A stretch of 7,420 nt of DNA from Firmicutes bacterium UBA1047 (GCA_002316585.1 DCDU01000152.1:757-8176); one strand, 5' to 3'. Counted from the first letter of the stretch, positions 1 through 6,809 are shown. The notes: generated by a model not told the origin, from the sequence alone. A program made the numbers and translations.

Positions 1-10
1 CGGTGAATAA

Positions 11-844
11 ATGAATTTTTTAAGAGAGCATTTTAAGAAAATATTATTCTTTCTTACTATTTTTATATTGATAATAATGATAGGGTTGTCATCAATAGGG
101 CGAACGGAAAACGCTGATTTAGGTTTTTTTGGAAACTTGATTTCCGGATTTCAAAAAGTAACTTATAAAACAGGTCTTACCCTTACCAACTCATTTTACT
201 CTGTTCAGGAAATTGTAAAAATGCGTGAAGAGAATATTATGCTTACGGAAACTGTTTACAGCCTTAAGGAACAGGTAAGGATTTTGGAAAATATCGTTAA
301 CAAATCCGATGTCTTGGAAACAGAATATGAAATGAAGAAAAACCTTTCTTATGACTATGTTGTTGGACAAGTAATTGCCCTTGACGATTCCAACTGGTTC
401 AGCAGGTTCACCATCGATAAGGGTAAAAATGACGGTATAAAGCAAAATGATATAGTTATACAAGCTGTGAAAACAGAAGATGGAATTGTACAGATAGGTC
501 TTTTGGGCATAGTTGCGGAAACTTCATCAAATTGGTCTAAGGTAATTACCCTTTTGGATGAAAGCTGCAAGGTAAGTTTTAGAGACATTAACAACGATGA
601 AAGCGGAATTGTGCAGGGAAGCATTGACAGCAATGTAACGGGATATTTTTTCAACAGCAAAGTCAGTGCGGATATAGGAGATAATCTTGTAACATCAGGA
701 ATCGGTGAAATTTATATTCCTGATATTTATATCGGTGATGTTAAAGAAGTTGTTAAAACGACAGATGCTTCCACTCAAAGGATTATCGTTGCTCCGGCAG
801 TTGAATTTACAAAGATAAACAGAGTTTATGTTCTGACTAAATAG
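11..844 (+). CDS. mreC: Rod shape-determining protein MreC
   Basis: MreC is a bitopic elongasome protein that links cytoplasmic MreB to the periplasmic-side wall synthesis enzymes PBP2 and RodA. The 277-aa product has the family layout: a short cytoplasmic tail, one membrane helix at about residues 11-29, a heptad-like coiled coil at about 66-105 rich in E, K and L, then a beta-rich domain from about 115 to the C-terminus. That domain contains family-like stretches such as VVGQVIALDDSNW and DKGKNDGIKQNDIV, and a GLLGIV segment followed by SSNWSKVITLLD. Length is normal for the family. The ATG follows GGTGA at 2-6 with a 4-nt gap; the window edge may cut a longer SD. TAA at 8-10 is in frame directly before the ATG and could be the stop of an upstream gene such as mreB, but that cannot be seen. 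The stop overlaps a GTG of the next frame by one base. Identification is firm. Confidence 0.95.
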   Translation: MNFLREHFKKILFFLTIFILIIMIGLSSIGRTENADLGFFGNLISGFQKVTYKTGLTLTNSFYSVQEIVKMREENIMLTETVYSLKEQVRILENIVNKSDVLETEYEMKKNLSYDYVVGQVIALDDSNWFSRFTIDKGKNDGIKQNDIVIQAVKTEDGIVQIGLLGIVAETSSNWSKVITLLDESCKVSFRDINNDESGIVQGSIDSNVTGYFFNSKVSADIGDNLVTSGIGEIYIPDIYIGDVKEVVKTTDASTQRIIVAPAVEFTKINRVYVLTK

Positions 845-858
845 TGAAAGGCAGTTAT

Positions 859-1353
859 ATGAAAAGAATAAGTCTTATGTCTTCCTTAATAGTTTTATTT
901 TTTATATTTCAAACGTCATTTTTCTGTTTTTTTAATCATTTTAACGTCATTCCAAATTTTTCTCTGATTTTACTTATAATACTTGCTATGTTATCAGATG
1001 GATTAACCGGAGGAATTCTTGGCTTTATGACCGGTATGTTATATGATGCAATGATATTTGATATTTTTGGCGTATATACTTTAATTTATTTTTTTATCGG
1101 TGCAATAACAGGAAGCTTCAGCGATGACATGCTGAGAGAAAACTATCTTGTTTATGGCACGATAACAGGACTTTCAACCTTAGTGATGCATTTTTTACTG
1201 TACTTGATATTATTCTTTTTAAGATTCAGGGTTCAAACGGCCGGAAGCATTTTGCCGGGAATAATTTTGGAAACTGTAATAAATGCGGTTCTTGCTGTAT
1301 TTGTATTAAAATTTGTTATATATATATTTGATTTATTTAAAGTAAAAGCATGA
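859..1353 (+). CDS. mreD: Rod shape-determining protein MreD
   Basis: MreD is a small polytopic membrane protein of the elongasome, usually encoded between mreC and the PBP2 gene, as here. The product (164 aa from the ATG at 859) is almost entirely hydrophobic, with about five predicted membrane segments. It carries the family-like loop LSDGLTGGILGFMTGMLYDAM, seen here as a Gly-rich stretch at about residues 46-66, and a C-terminal hydrophobic helix ending in a short basic tail. The frame is also open from a GTG at 844 that overlaps the mreC stop, giving 169 aa. I prefer the ATG at 859 because AAAGG (847-851) lies 7 nt before it, whereas the GTG lacks a clear SD. MreD is poorly conserved in sequence, so the call rests on hydropathy, length and position between mreC and mrdA, which together are strong. 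Confidence 0.9.
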   Translation: MKRISLMSSLIVLFFIFQTSFFCFFNHFNVIPNFSLILLIILAMLSDGLTGGILGFMTGMLYDAMIFDIFGVYTLIYFFIGAITGSFSDDMLRENYLVYGTITGLSTLVMHFLLYLILFFLRFRVQTAGSILPGIILETVINAVLAVFVLKFVIYIFDLFKVKA

Positions 1354-1357
1354 GGTG
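1352..1357 (+). promoter_or_regulatory. Ribosome binding site that decides the mrdA start
   Basis: GAGGTG overlaps the TGA stop of mreD and lies 6 nt before TTG at 1364. It contains the only competing start (GTG at 1355), which has no SD of its own. The site therefore places the PBP2 start at the TTG and implies translation coupled to mreD. Confidence 0.7.
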
Positions 1358-1363
1358 TTAAAT

Positions 1364-4300
1364 TTGTTAAAATTTTTTAAAAATCGTTTTAATATTTTAT
1401 ATTTAATAATAGTTGTGCTGTTGGTTGCTTTAGGCTTTAGAATGGCGGTTCTTACCATTGTGGAAGGACAGGACTACAGACAAATTGCGGATATTAAAAA
1501 AATTAAGGACATACCGGTAAAGGCACCCCGGGGAAAAATATTTGACAGAAACGGTGTACTCCTTGCGGACAATGTGTCAAGTTTTACGGTGCAAATGTAT
1601 ACCGATGAAATAAAATCGGAAAACTTTAATGAGATTTCATATAAATTATCCAAAATATTAGATGAAAATATGGAAAAACCCATTGACGATTTTCCGATTG
1701 AGATAGACACATTTGATTATATCAACGAAAATATTGAAACCGTTCAGCATAACTTGCAGTCAGAGGAAGTTGAAACAATTACTTATACCACTGCCGAAGA
1801 AAAAGTTATTAAAATTATAAAGGAAAATATTCATGAGTGGCTGAATTTCAGCACGTTAATATATGGTGAAAATTTTTCTCCGAAGCAAAGAGTTCTTGCC
1901 GCTGTTTTAAAGGACGAAGTACCCGTTAAATTGAATGACGGGAATTTTGAATATCTTGAGGAAATGCTTAAGCCTGTTGCCGATACAGACATTGCGGCAG
2001 AGGGTCAGGAAAATATAACATCAAAATTAGGTACGGAAGAATCAAAAACTCAAATTCAAATATGGCTTTCGGAAAACAATTTAAAAGAAAATATAAATGC
2101 AACAGAAGCAGTGGCTCAATTATTAATTAATAACAACAAGTATTTGGCTTCACTTTTCTCCAATTCAAAAATTAGGAAGTTATCCTATGAATTTTTAGTT
2201 CAAAACGGGTATGCGGAAAATATAAAGCTTAATGATTTTTCCTTCGTGCAGGATGATGAATATGAAAATACCAAGAAAAGCTTAAATGCGTCCAATGAAG
2301 AAATAACAATGAACACATCCGCAAAGGATGATTTTGTTATTCTGACAATGAAAAATTCAATTGATAATTTGCTTCAGACAGTTTATGAAGGAAACAATAA
2401 AAAAATTAAACCGGGGTCAATTCTTATCGACAGGTTAAAGGAAATATATCCGGATTTGCCGGTTCAATTTATAGAAAATGACAAAGCGGGAAGTTTTGAA
2501 TTTACGGATTTAACAGTCAGGGATAAATATTTTAATCAGCAGCATATGGACCTTAGCACTACTCCATATAGCTTTGTTAAGGAAATAGCTTTTAAAAATT
2601 ATGATATTTTATATAATTTGATTACTGATGATGAAGTTAAGTATTTTGCCCAAATAGAACTGTTGAAACATGTAAACCCTTCAATATCTATAGCTGAATG
2701 GGAATACACGCCCATAAGAAACAAGAAAAGCTGGATTATAAACAATGTAAAATCGGCTGAGAAAGTTGATGATTATACGGCTGAAGAAGTATTTGAAATG
2801 CTTAGGGAATCACTTAAAATAGCTGAAGGAATAAATGATTATGACATGCGAAATATGATGGTATTAAGAGAAAGATACAATAAAATAAGTTTTCTTTCAT
2901 ACCATCCCGTTGATATTTGCTACAGCATATCCGAAAGAACGGTTGCCATGATTTCCGAGAGGTCTCACGAATTAAATGGAATAAGTGTTGAAATAGAGCC
3001 TCTTAGGTATTATCCCCAATATGAAACCGCATCTCACGTTTTAGGCTATCTTGGTAAAATTGCTCAGGATTATGAAATTCAGGAATATGTTGTGGAAAAA
3101 GGCTACAGTACCGATGATATAATCGGTAAGACAGGATTGGAAGAAAAATTTGAAGATTATTTAAGGGGAGTTAAGGGTAAAAAAACAGTTGAGGTGAACA
3201 ATGTTGGAAGAACCATTCGTTCAGTATCAAGTCAGGCGCCTGTTCCGGGAGATGACGTATATTTAACCATGGACCTTAGACTGCAGAAAAAAGCCGAAGA
3301 ATCATTAAAGAAGGGTTTGGACAGAATTCGTGAAGGCGGTGTGTTCGAAAGCGAATGGGGCGATTTTGCATATAAGGACAAATTTGAAAATGCCCGGTCG
3401 GGAGCTTTGGTTGCCCTTGACGTGAAAACAGGAGAAGTTTTGGCGCTTGCAAACTACCCTTCCTATGATTTGAATTTGTTTTCAACCGGAATTACAACAG
3501 AGGATTGGAATAGCCTGTTAAACGATTCAAAAAATCCATTAGCACCCAGACCTCTGTACAATATAGCAATGCTTACTGCAATACAGCCCGGCTCTACATT
3601 TAAAATGATTACATCCTTGGCGGCATTGGAAAAGGGAGTAGACCCGAACACAAGGGTTTATTGCGCCGGCACCATGAAGGTTGGTGACAGACCTTTCAGC
3701 TGTTGGATTCATAATATGTTTGGCGGGTCTCACGGCTATCAGACAATGTATCAGGCAATAATGAATTCCTGTAACTTTTATTATTATACAACTGTACTTG
3801 GCGAAAATTTGGCCACACATCAAAAGCATACAGTAAAGGTCAATGCGGAAGACATAATTGATATGGCAAGTAAGTTTGGCTTAGATTCAAAAACAGGTAT
3901 TGAAATAGACATACCCCAGGAAGCTTCCGGAGGAGTTCCAAGCATTGAAGGTAAAAAATCCAGCATTCGTGTTTATTTAAGAATATTTCTTGAAGCAAAT
4001 GTGGAAAGATACCTGAATGACGGAGCTGTTATAGATTCATCCATGAAAAATGAAATAATTGAAGAAATAGTAAGCTGGATAGACAGAGAAGAGCCGATGA
4101 CAAGAGGCGAAGTTTATGAAGGGCTTAAGGCTTTAAACTTAAACCCTGATAAAACCAACGACAATTATGTGCCATTGGTGGATATAATCAAATATTCCTA
4201 CATAAACCAGGCAGCATGGACTGTGGGAGACAATTTAAACATAAGCATAGGACAGGGAAATAATGCATATACGGTGATGCAGATGGCAAATTACGCAGCT

Positions 4301-4717
4301 TCCATAGCAGGAGGTTACAGAAGAAATGTCAGTGTAATAAAAGAAATAAAAACCTATGACGGCAAGAAAACAGATTATATTCCGTTAAGAGAATTTGAAA
4401 AAATTGAATTGTCTTCGGACAGCTATTTAGATGTGGTGAAACAAGGAATGAAGTTAGTTTCATATGATGACAGCGCAAAACCATATTCTTCATTTCCTGT
4501 GGAGGTTGGAAGCAAGACAGGTACTGCAGAAAAGGAAGGAATAAATCCCGAAACGGGAGAGCCCTATGATGACTTTGCATGGTATGTTGCCTTTGCGCCT
4601 TACGATGACCCCCAAATAGCGGTGGCATGCGTGCTGTTTGAGGGAGGCTCGGGACGTTATCCAATACCCATAGTGCGAGAGGTTATAGGTGAATACTTGA
4701 AAATAAACGGAGACTGA
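1364..4717 (+). CDS. mrdA: Penicillin-binding protein 2 (class B transpeptidase), very long form
   Basis: This is the elongation-specific DD-transpeptidase that cross-links peptidoglycan with RodA. One membrane helix lies at about residues 10-25 (numbered from the TTG). The class B N-terminal motif RGKIFDRNG is at 56-64, and the conserved RYYP and HVLGYLG region is at about 548-566. The active site is complete: STFK at 744-747 with the acyl-enzyme Ser744, SCN at 802-804 and KTGT at 1051-1054. At about 1117 aa it far exceeds typical 600-700-aa PBP2. About 400 residues (roughly 100-500) are inserted in the pedestal, and about 80-90 acidic or charged residues (about 865-955) sit between SCN and KTG. 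I recall enlarged PBP2 proteins in other Clostridia, so the insert may be a lineage trait. The start is the TTG at 1364, because GAGGTG (1352-1357) lies 6 nt upstream; the GTG at 1355 falls inside that SD. The SD itself overlaps the mreD stop, which suggests coupled translation. Confidence 0.95.
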   Translation: MLKFFKNRFNILYLIIVVLLVALGFRMAVLTIVEGQDYRQIADIKKIKDIPVKAPRGKIFDRNGVLLADNVSSFTVQMYTDEIKSENFNEISYKLSKILDENMEKPIDDFPIEIDTFDYINENIETVQHNLQSEEVETITYTTAEEKVIKIIKENIHEWLNFSTLIYGENFSPKQRVLAAVLKDEVPVKLNDGNFEYLEEMLKPVADTDIAAEGQENITSKLGTEESKTQIQIWLSENNLKENINATEAVAQLLINNNKYLASLFSNSKIRKLSYEFLVQNGYAENIKLNDFSFVQDDEYENTKKSLNASNEEITMNTSAKDDFVILTMKNSIDNLLQTVYEGNNKKIKPGSILIDRLKEIYPDLPVQFIENDKAGSFEFTDLTVRDKYFNQQHMDLSTTPYSFVKEIAFKNYDILYNLITDDEVKYFAQIELLKHVNPSISIAEWEYTPIRNKKSWIINNVKSAEKVDDYTAEEVFEMLRESLKIAEGINDYDMRNMMVLRERYNKISFLSYHPVDICYSISERTVAMISERSHELNGISVEIEPLRYYPQYETASHVLGYLGKIAQDYEIQEYVVEKGYSTDDIIGKTGLEEKFEDYLRGVKGKKTVEVNNVGRTIRSVSSQAPVPGDDVYLTMDLRLQKKAEESLKKGLDRIREGGVFESEWGDFAYKDKFENARSGALVALDVKTGEVLALANYPSYDLNLFSTGITTEDWNSLLNDSKNPLAPRPLYNIAMLTAIQPGSTFKMITSLAALEKGVDPNTRVYCAGTMKVGDRPFSCWIHNMFGGSHGYQTMYQAIMNSCNFYYYTTVLGENLATHQKHTVKVNAEDIIDMASKFGLDSKTGIEIDIPQEASGGVPSIEGKKSSIRVYLRIFLEANVERYLNDGAVIDSSMKNEIIEEIVSWIDREEPMTRGEVYEGLKALNLNPDKTNDNYVPLVDIIKYSYINQAAWTVGDNLNISIGQGNNAYTVMQMANYAASIAGGYRRNVSVIKEIKTYDGKKTDYIPLREFEKIELSSDSYLDVVKQGMKLVSYDDSAKPYSSFPVEVGSKTGTAEKEGINPETGEPYDDFAWYVAFAPYDDPQIAVACVLFEGGSGRYPIPIVREVIGEYLKINGD

Positions 4718-4721
4718 GAGA

Positions 4722-4737
4722 CGCCCTACGCGCCCTA
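4722..4737 (+). repeat. Short tandem direct repeat CGCCCTA
   Basis: CGCCCTA occurs at 4722-4728 and again at 4731-4737, separated by CG (period 9). The second unit runs into the first block of the larger repeat, so this may be a small duplication at the edge of that element. No function is evident. Confidence 0.45.
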
Positions 4738-4809
4738 ACCCATTTATCAGAGGTATGGAGACACACCTTTGCTATAGGGTTAGTCTTTGCGGGTAAAAGG
4801 AATGTCCCC
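4732..4809 (+). repeat. Hairpin-forming repeat, copy 1 (upstream of MinD-like gene)
   Basis: This copy shares three blocks with the reverse complement of 5524-5577. They are GCCCTAACC (4732-4740), GGTATGGAGACACACCTTT (4752-4770, one mismatch) and AAAGGAATGTCCCC (4796-4809). The last two blocks form the arms of an imperfect hairpin (GGAGACA..CCTTT with AAAGG..TGTCCCC). Its centre is 25 bases (4771-4795) instead of the 4 bases in copy 2. That longer centre contains GGGTTAG (4777-4783), which could instead pair with CTAACCC (4735-4741). The element ends 4 nt before the SD of the MinD-like gene, so the fold could affect its translation. GGGGACA-type arms resemble REP/MITE-like elements mobilised by IS200-type transposases; that link is my inference. 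It fills most of the mrdA to MinD-like gap. Confidence 0.8.
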
Positions 4810-4825
4810 GAATAGGAGATAGAAT

Positions 4826-5509
4826 ATGAATGCTATATTAGTAGGATCGCAAAAAAATGATATCGGTAAAACAGTAATAAGCATAAGGACAGCAATTGAA
4901 CTTGCAGGTTCAGGCAAAAAGGTGCTTATGATGGATTTATCCTCGGGAAAAATTAAGATGTCGGAATACCTTAAAGTAAACGAAGATATTATCTATGATA
5001 TAGTTGATGTCGTTAAAGGCACTTGCACACTTGACCAGGGGATTATTGAAATAAATGAAAATTTATCTCTTTTGCCAAGTCCCAGAGTACACGGCAAAAT
5101 AAATGAAATTAATAGAGAATTATTTGTTAACCTGCTAAATAACATAGAGGGGTACGATAATATAATAATAGATGCGGATAAATTAACATCGGTCTATATA
5201 GATTTTTCGAAAATACAAAATGTAATAACAATAAATAACAATGACCTTTCCTGTATTAAGGAAATAAATTCCGATAAGACAATTTCATCCAAGGCTGCAA
5301 ATTTTATTGTTGCAATAAACAAATACGACAAAAAAAAGGCTGACAAAGGAATTATGATGAAGCGAAAGGATATTGAAAAGCTTACGGGAACAGCTGCTGC
5401 ATCTTTAATCGAGGAAAATATAAAGTATTCGGATATGCAGTATGAAATGCTGTTCGATTCCAATTTACTAAGAACTGAAATTAATAATATAATAAAGAAT
5501 ATTATATAA
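4826..5509 (+). CDS. Degenerate MinD/ParA-type ATPase-like protein
   Basis: The 227-aa product is similar along its length to MinD, the membrane ATPase that positions the division septum, but it is shorter than the usual 260-270 aa. The deviant Walker A reads KNDIGKT (residues 10-16) rather than KGGVGKT; it keeps the signature Lys10 and the Walker Lys15 but loses two glycines. In the region that is D-x-D-x-G in MinD, the sequence is DLSSG (37-41), so the second Asp is Ser. A MinD-like IIYDIVDVVKG follows (55-65), and LSLLPSP (81-87) matches the MinD LxLLPAS segment. The Walker B region is NIIIDAD (112-118) without the following PAG. INKYDKKKADKGIM (164-177) matches the MinD NR...GxM region. 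ATP turnover may be weak or lost. The end LLRTEINNIIKNII could be an amphipathic membrane-binding helix. AGGAG at 4814-4818 is 7 nt from the ATG. No minC or minE is present beside it. A remnant or repurposed MinD is likely. Confidence 0.75.
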   Translation: MNAILVGSQKNDIGKTVISIRTAIELAGSGKKVLMMDLSSGKIKMSEYLKVNEDIIYDIVDVVKGTCTLDQGIIEINENLSLLPSPRVHGKINEINRELFVNLLNNIEGYDNIIIDADKLTSVYIDFSKIQNVITINNNDLSCIKEINSDKTISSKAANFIVAINKYDKKKADKGIMMKRKDIEKLTGTAAASLIEENIKYSDMQYEMLFDSNLLRTEINNIIKNII

Positions 5510-5523
5510 ACTTTTGAACAAAT

Positions 5524-5577
5524 GGGGACATTCCTTTAATTAAAGGTGTGTCCCCATACCTTAATTAAGGTTAGGGC
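5524..5577 (-). repeat. Hairpin-forming repeat, copy 2 (inverted, downstream of MinD-like gene)
   Basis: This is the inverted partner of 4732-4809. On the + strand it begins with GGGGACATTCCTTT (5524-5537, exact complement of 4796-4809). It continues with AAAGGTGTGTCCCCATACC (5542-5560, complement of 4752-4770 with one mismatch) and ends in GGTTAGGGC (5569-5577, complement of 4732-4740). The core folds into a strong hairpin at 5524-5555: seven outer pairs, a 2x2 internal loop, then the perfect palindrome CCTTTAATTAAAGG (5533-5546). A second perfect palindrome, ACCTTAATTAAGGT, occupies 5558-5571. The element starts 14 nt after the stop of the MinD-like gene. Confidence 0.85.
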
Positions 5578-5589
5578 TTATTTTTTTTT
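5558..5589 (+). terminator. Possible weak terminator at the edge of repeat copy 2
   Basis: The palindrome ACCTTAATTAAGGT (5558-5571) is followed by TAGGGCTTA and a run of nine T (5581-5589). The T-run begins about nine bases after the stem, so this is not a textbook intrinsic terminator. A TAAG/CTTA mini-stem next to the T-run is an alternative but is weak. It may lower read-through into the SpoIVFA-like gene. Confidence 0.3.
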
Positions 5590-5592
5590 ATT

Positions 5593-5621
5593 TTGTAATA
5601 AAGCTTGTAACACATTAATAA
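5593..5621 (+). promoter_or_regulatory. Possible weak promoter for the SpoIVFA-SpoIVFB-GNAT genes
   Basis: TTGTAA (5593-5598) and TAATAA (5616-5621) are 17 bases apart and lie upstream of the SpoIVFA-like gene. Both boxes are imperfect, and AT-rich DNA gives such matches by chance. I saw no convincing sigma-E box pair, which would be expected for this gene pair in Bacillus. Confidence 0.25.
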
Positions 5622-5643
5622 AATGTATGGAAGGGGTGGTGAA

Positions 5644-6270
5644 ATGAATAAATTAACAAAAAAAAGAATCAACATTAAAAGAAAGGAACAATTTAATAAA
5701 AAATTAGCTTTGCAGGTTATTTTCAGCATAGTCCTTGTGGCAGCGGTTATTGTAACAAAAAATATACATTCTGACTTGTCGGAAAAATTCATGGATGCCG
5801 CAGATGAAAAAATGAGCGCAAGCATTGAATTGCTGCAAGTCAGAGATACGATTGCAGATGGTTTCACAGCTGCAATCAATAAATTGCCTTTTGTCGGGGA
5901 AAAAGAATCATCAATACCGGTTGTGGGAACACTTTACCGTAAATACGGGCTCAACAAGGCTGATGATGCATCATATTACAATCATGGTATAGATATTAAA
6001 TCTGATACACAGTCGGTTAAATCCATAACAGAAGGAAAAGTAGTATCTTTAGGAAATAACGAAAAACTTTCAGGATATATTGTGATTCAAAATGATGAAA
6101 AAACATTTATTTACGGCAAAATAAACGAAACATTTGTTAAAGAGGGAGACAGTATATCCAAGGGAGATGTGATTGGAGCCCTTAACGAAGAAAATATGAT
6201 TCTTCACATAGAAGTTTGGGAGGACGGCGCGTCAATAAATCCTTCAACATTATTTAATTTGACAAAATAG
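5644..6270 (+). CDS. spoIVFA: SpoIVFA-like membrane protein with degenerate LytM (M23) domain
   Basis: In Bacillus, SpoIVFA anchors and holds in check the protease SpoIVFB in the outer forespore membrane. The 208-aa product has a strongly basic N-terminus (residues 1-20), one membrane helix at about 21-38, a linker, and a LytM/M23 fold at about 93-204. The expected zinc motif HxGID reads NHGID (113-117), so the ligand position is Asn and the His is shifted by one. The second motif, HxHxE, reads ILHIE (186-190), so the first His is Ile. Asp117 and His188 remain. It is therefore probably a non-catalytic binding domain, as fits SpoIVFA. I chose ATG 5644 over ATG 5623 because GGGGTGGTG (5633-5641) precedes 5644, while 5623 has no SD. 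The M50 protease gene follows by 11 nt, which strongly supports the call; SpoIIQ-like M23 proteins are the main alternative. Confidence 0.75.
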   Translation: MNKLTKKRINIKRKEQFNKKLALQVIFSIVLVAAVIVTKNIHSDLSEKFMDAADEKMSASIELLQVRDTIADGFTAAINKLPFVGEKESSIPVVGTLYRKYGLNKADDASYYNHGIDIKSDTQSVKSITEGKVVSLGNNEKLSGYIVIQNDEKTFIYGKINETFVKEGDSISKGDVIGALNEENMILHIEVWEDGASINPSTLFNLTK

Positions 6271-6281
6271 CCCTTTGGGGA

Positions 6282-6797
6282 ATGTTAATTATTGCACTTG
6301 CCGCACATGAAGTTTCCCATGTGTTTTCGGCAATATTACTGAACATAGGTTTTTCAAAGGTTAAAATTACATTGTTCGGGTTTAATCTTAATGCAGATTT
6401 GGATGATATTTCATATATTAAAAAATTAATTTTGTTTTTTTCAGGTCCTGCGTGTAATTTATGCCTTTACTTTGGGTTTAGAAATACCGAATATTATGAC
6501 TTTTCAAATGTAAATTTGTTTTTAGCTTATATGAATCTGATTCCCATTGTGCCTTTAGACGGTGGAAATATTTGCAAGACGGTTTTAGAAATATTTCTGG
6601 AAATGAAAACAGTTTCAAGATATATAATTATGACTAATACCTTTTTTATCCTTTGCTTTATTATTATAATACATGTGTACAAAAATTATTTGTATTTTTT
6701 GCTTATTGTTATGGGACTAAAAGGAATAGTGGATGAAAACAGCAGATTGCTTGAAAAATCCATTATATTCAGATATAATAGATATAAATACAAATAG
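6282..6797 (+). CDS. spoIVFB: Short M50 intramembrane metalloprotease (SpoIVFB-like)
   Basis: M50 site-2 proteases cleave membrane substrates; SpoIVFB cuts pro-sigma-K in the mother cell. The 171-aa product has the zinc motif HEVSH at residues 9-13 with catalytic Glu10, a conserved FSGPACN segment at 53-59, and the second metal motif NLIPIVPLDGG at 85-95 with Asp93 as third ligand. Hydrophobic helices follow at about 113-131 and 136-147. The active site looks intact. Two things are odd. HExxH begins only nine residues from the start, so the usual N-terminal strand and first membrane helix are absent. The SD is also poor, with GGGG (6277-6280) ending one base before the ATG. The frame is open upstream to 6258 but offers no ATG, GTG or TTG. 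The C-terminal CBS domain of Bacillus SpoIVFB is missing. Coupled translation from the preceding gene is likely. Confidence 0.8.
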   Translation: MLIIALAAHEVSHVFSAILLNIGFSKVKITLFGFNLNADLDDISYIKKLILFFSGPACNLCLYFGFRNTEYYDFSNVNLFLAYMNLIPIVPLDGGNICKTVLEIFLEMKTVSRYIIMTNTFFILCFIIIIHVYKNYLYFLLIVMGLKGIVDENSRLLEKSIIFRYNRYKYK

Positions 6798-6809
6798 TCG
6801 GAGGAAAAA

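Noticed and set aside
191..660. Open frames on the - strand inside mreC (191-463 and 355-660)
   Set aside because: They lie wholly inside a well-supported mreC, have no SD, and show no recognisable protein features.
3276..3829. Open frames on the - strand inside mrdA (3276-3485, 3463-3651, 3539-3829)
   Set aside because: They are shadows of the conserved transpeptidase domain around STFK and SCN, with odd composition and no start signals.
4329..4664. 111-codon open frame on the - strand at the mrdA 3' end
   Set aside because: It overlaps the KTG region of PBP2; its composition looks non-coding.
4735..4783. CTAACCC/GGGTTAG as telomere-like or origin sequence
   Set aside because: Only single short units are present in each orientation; they are better explained as part of the local repeat.
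5194..5463. Hydrophobic 89-codon open frame on the - strand within the MinD-like gene
   Set aside because: Apparent membrane-like character comes from AT-rich antisense codons; it has no SD and the + strand frame matches MinD.
5571..5879. 102-codon open frame on the - strand over the start of the SpoIVFA-like gene
   Set aside because: It is antisense to the basic N-terminus and membrane helix of that gene and runs into repeat copy 2; nothing supports it.
6256..6284. Programmed -1 frameshift joining the SpoIVFA-like and M50 frames
   Set aside because: The M50 frame is open from 6258 and A AAA TAG ends the first gene, but there is no proper X XXY YYZ slippery heptamer and no clear downstream structure.
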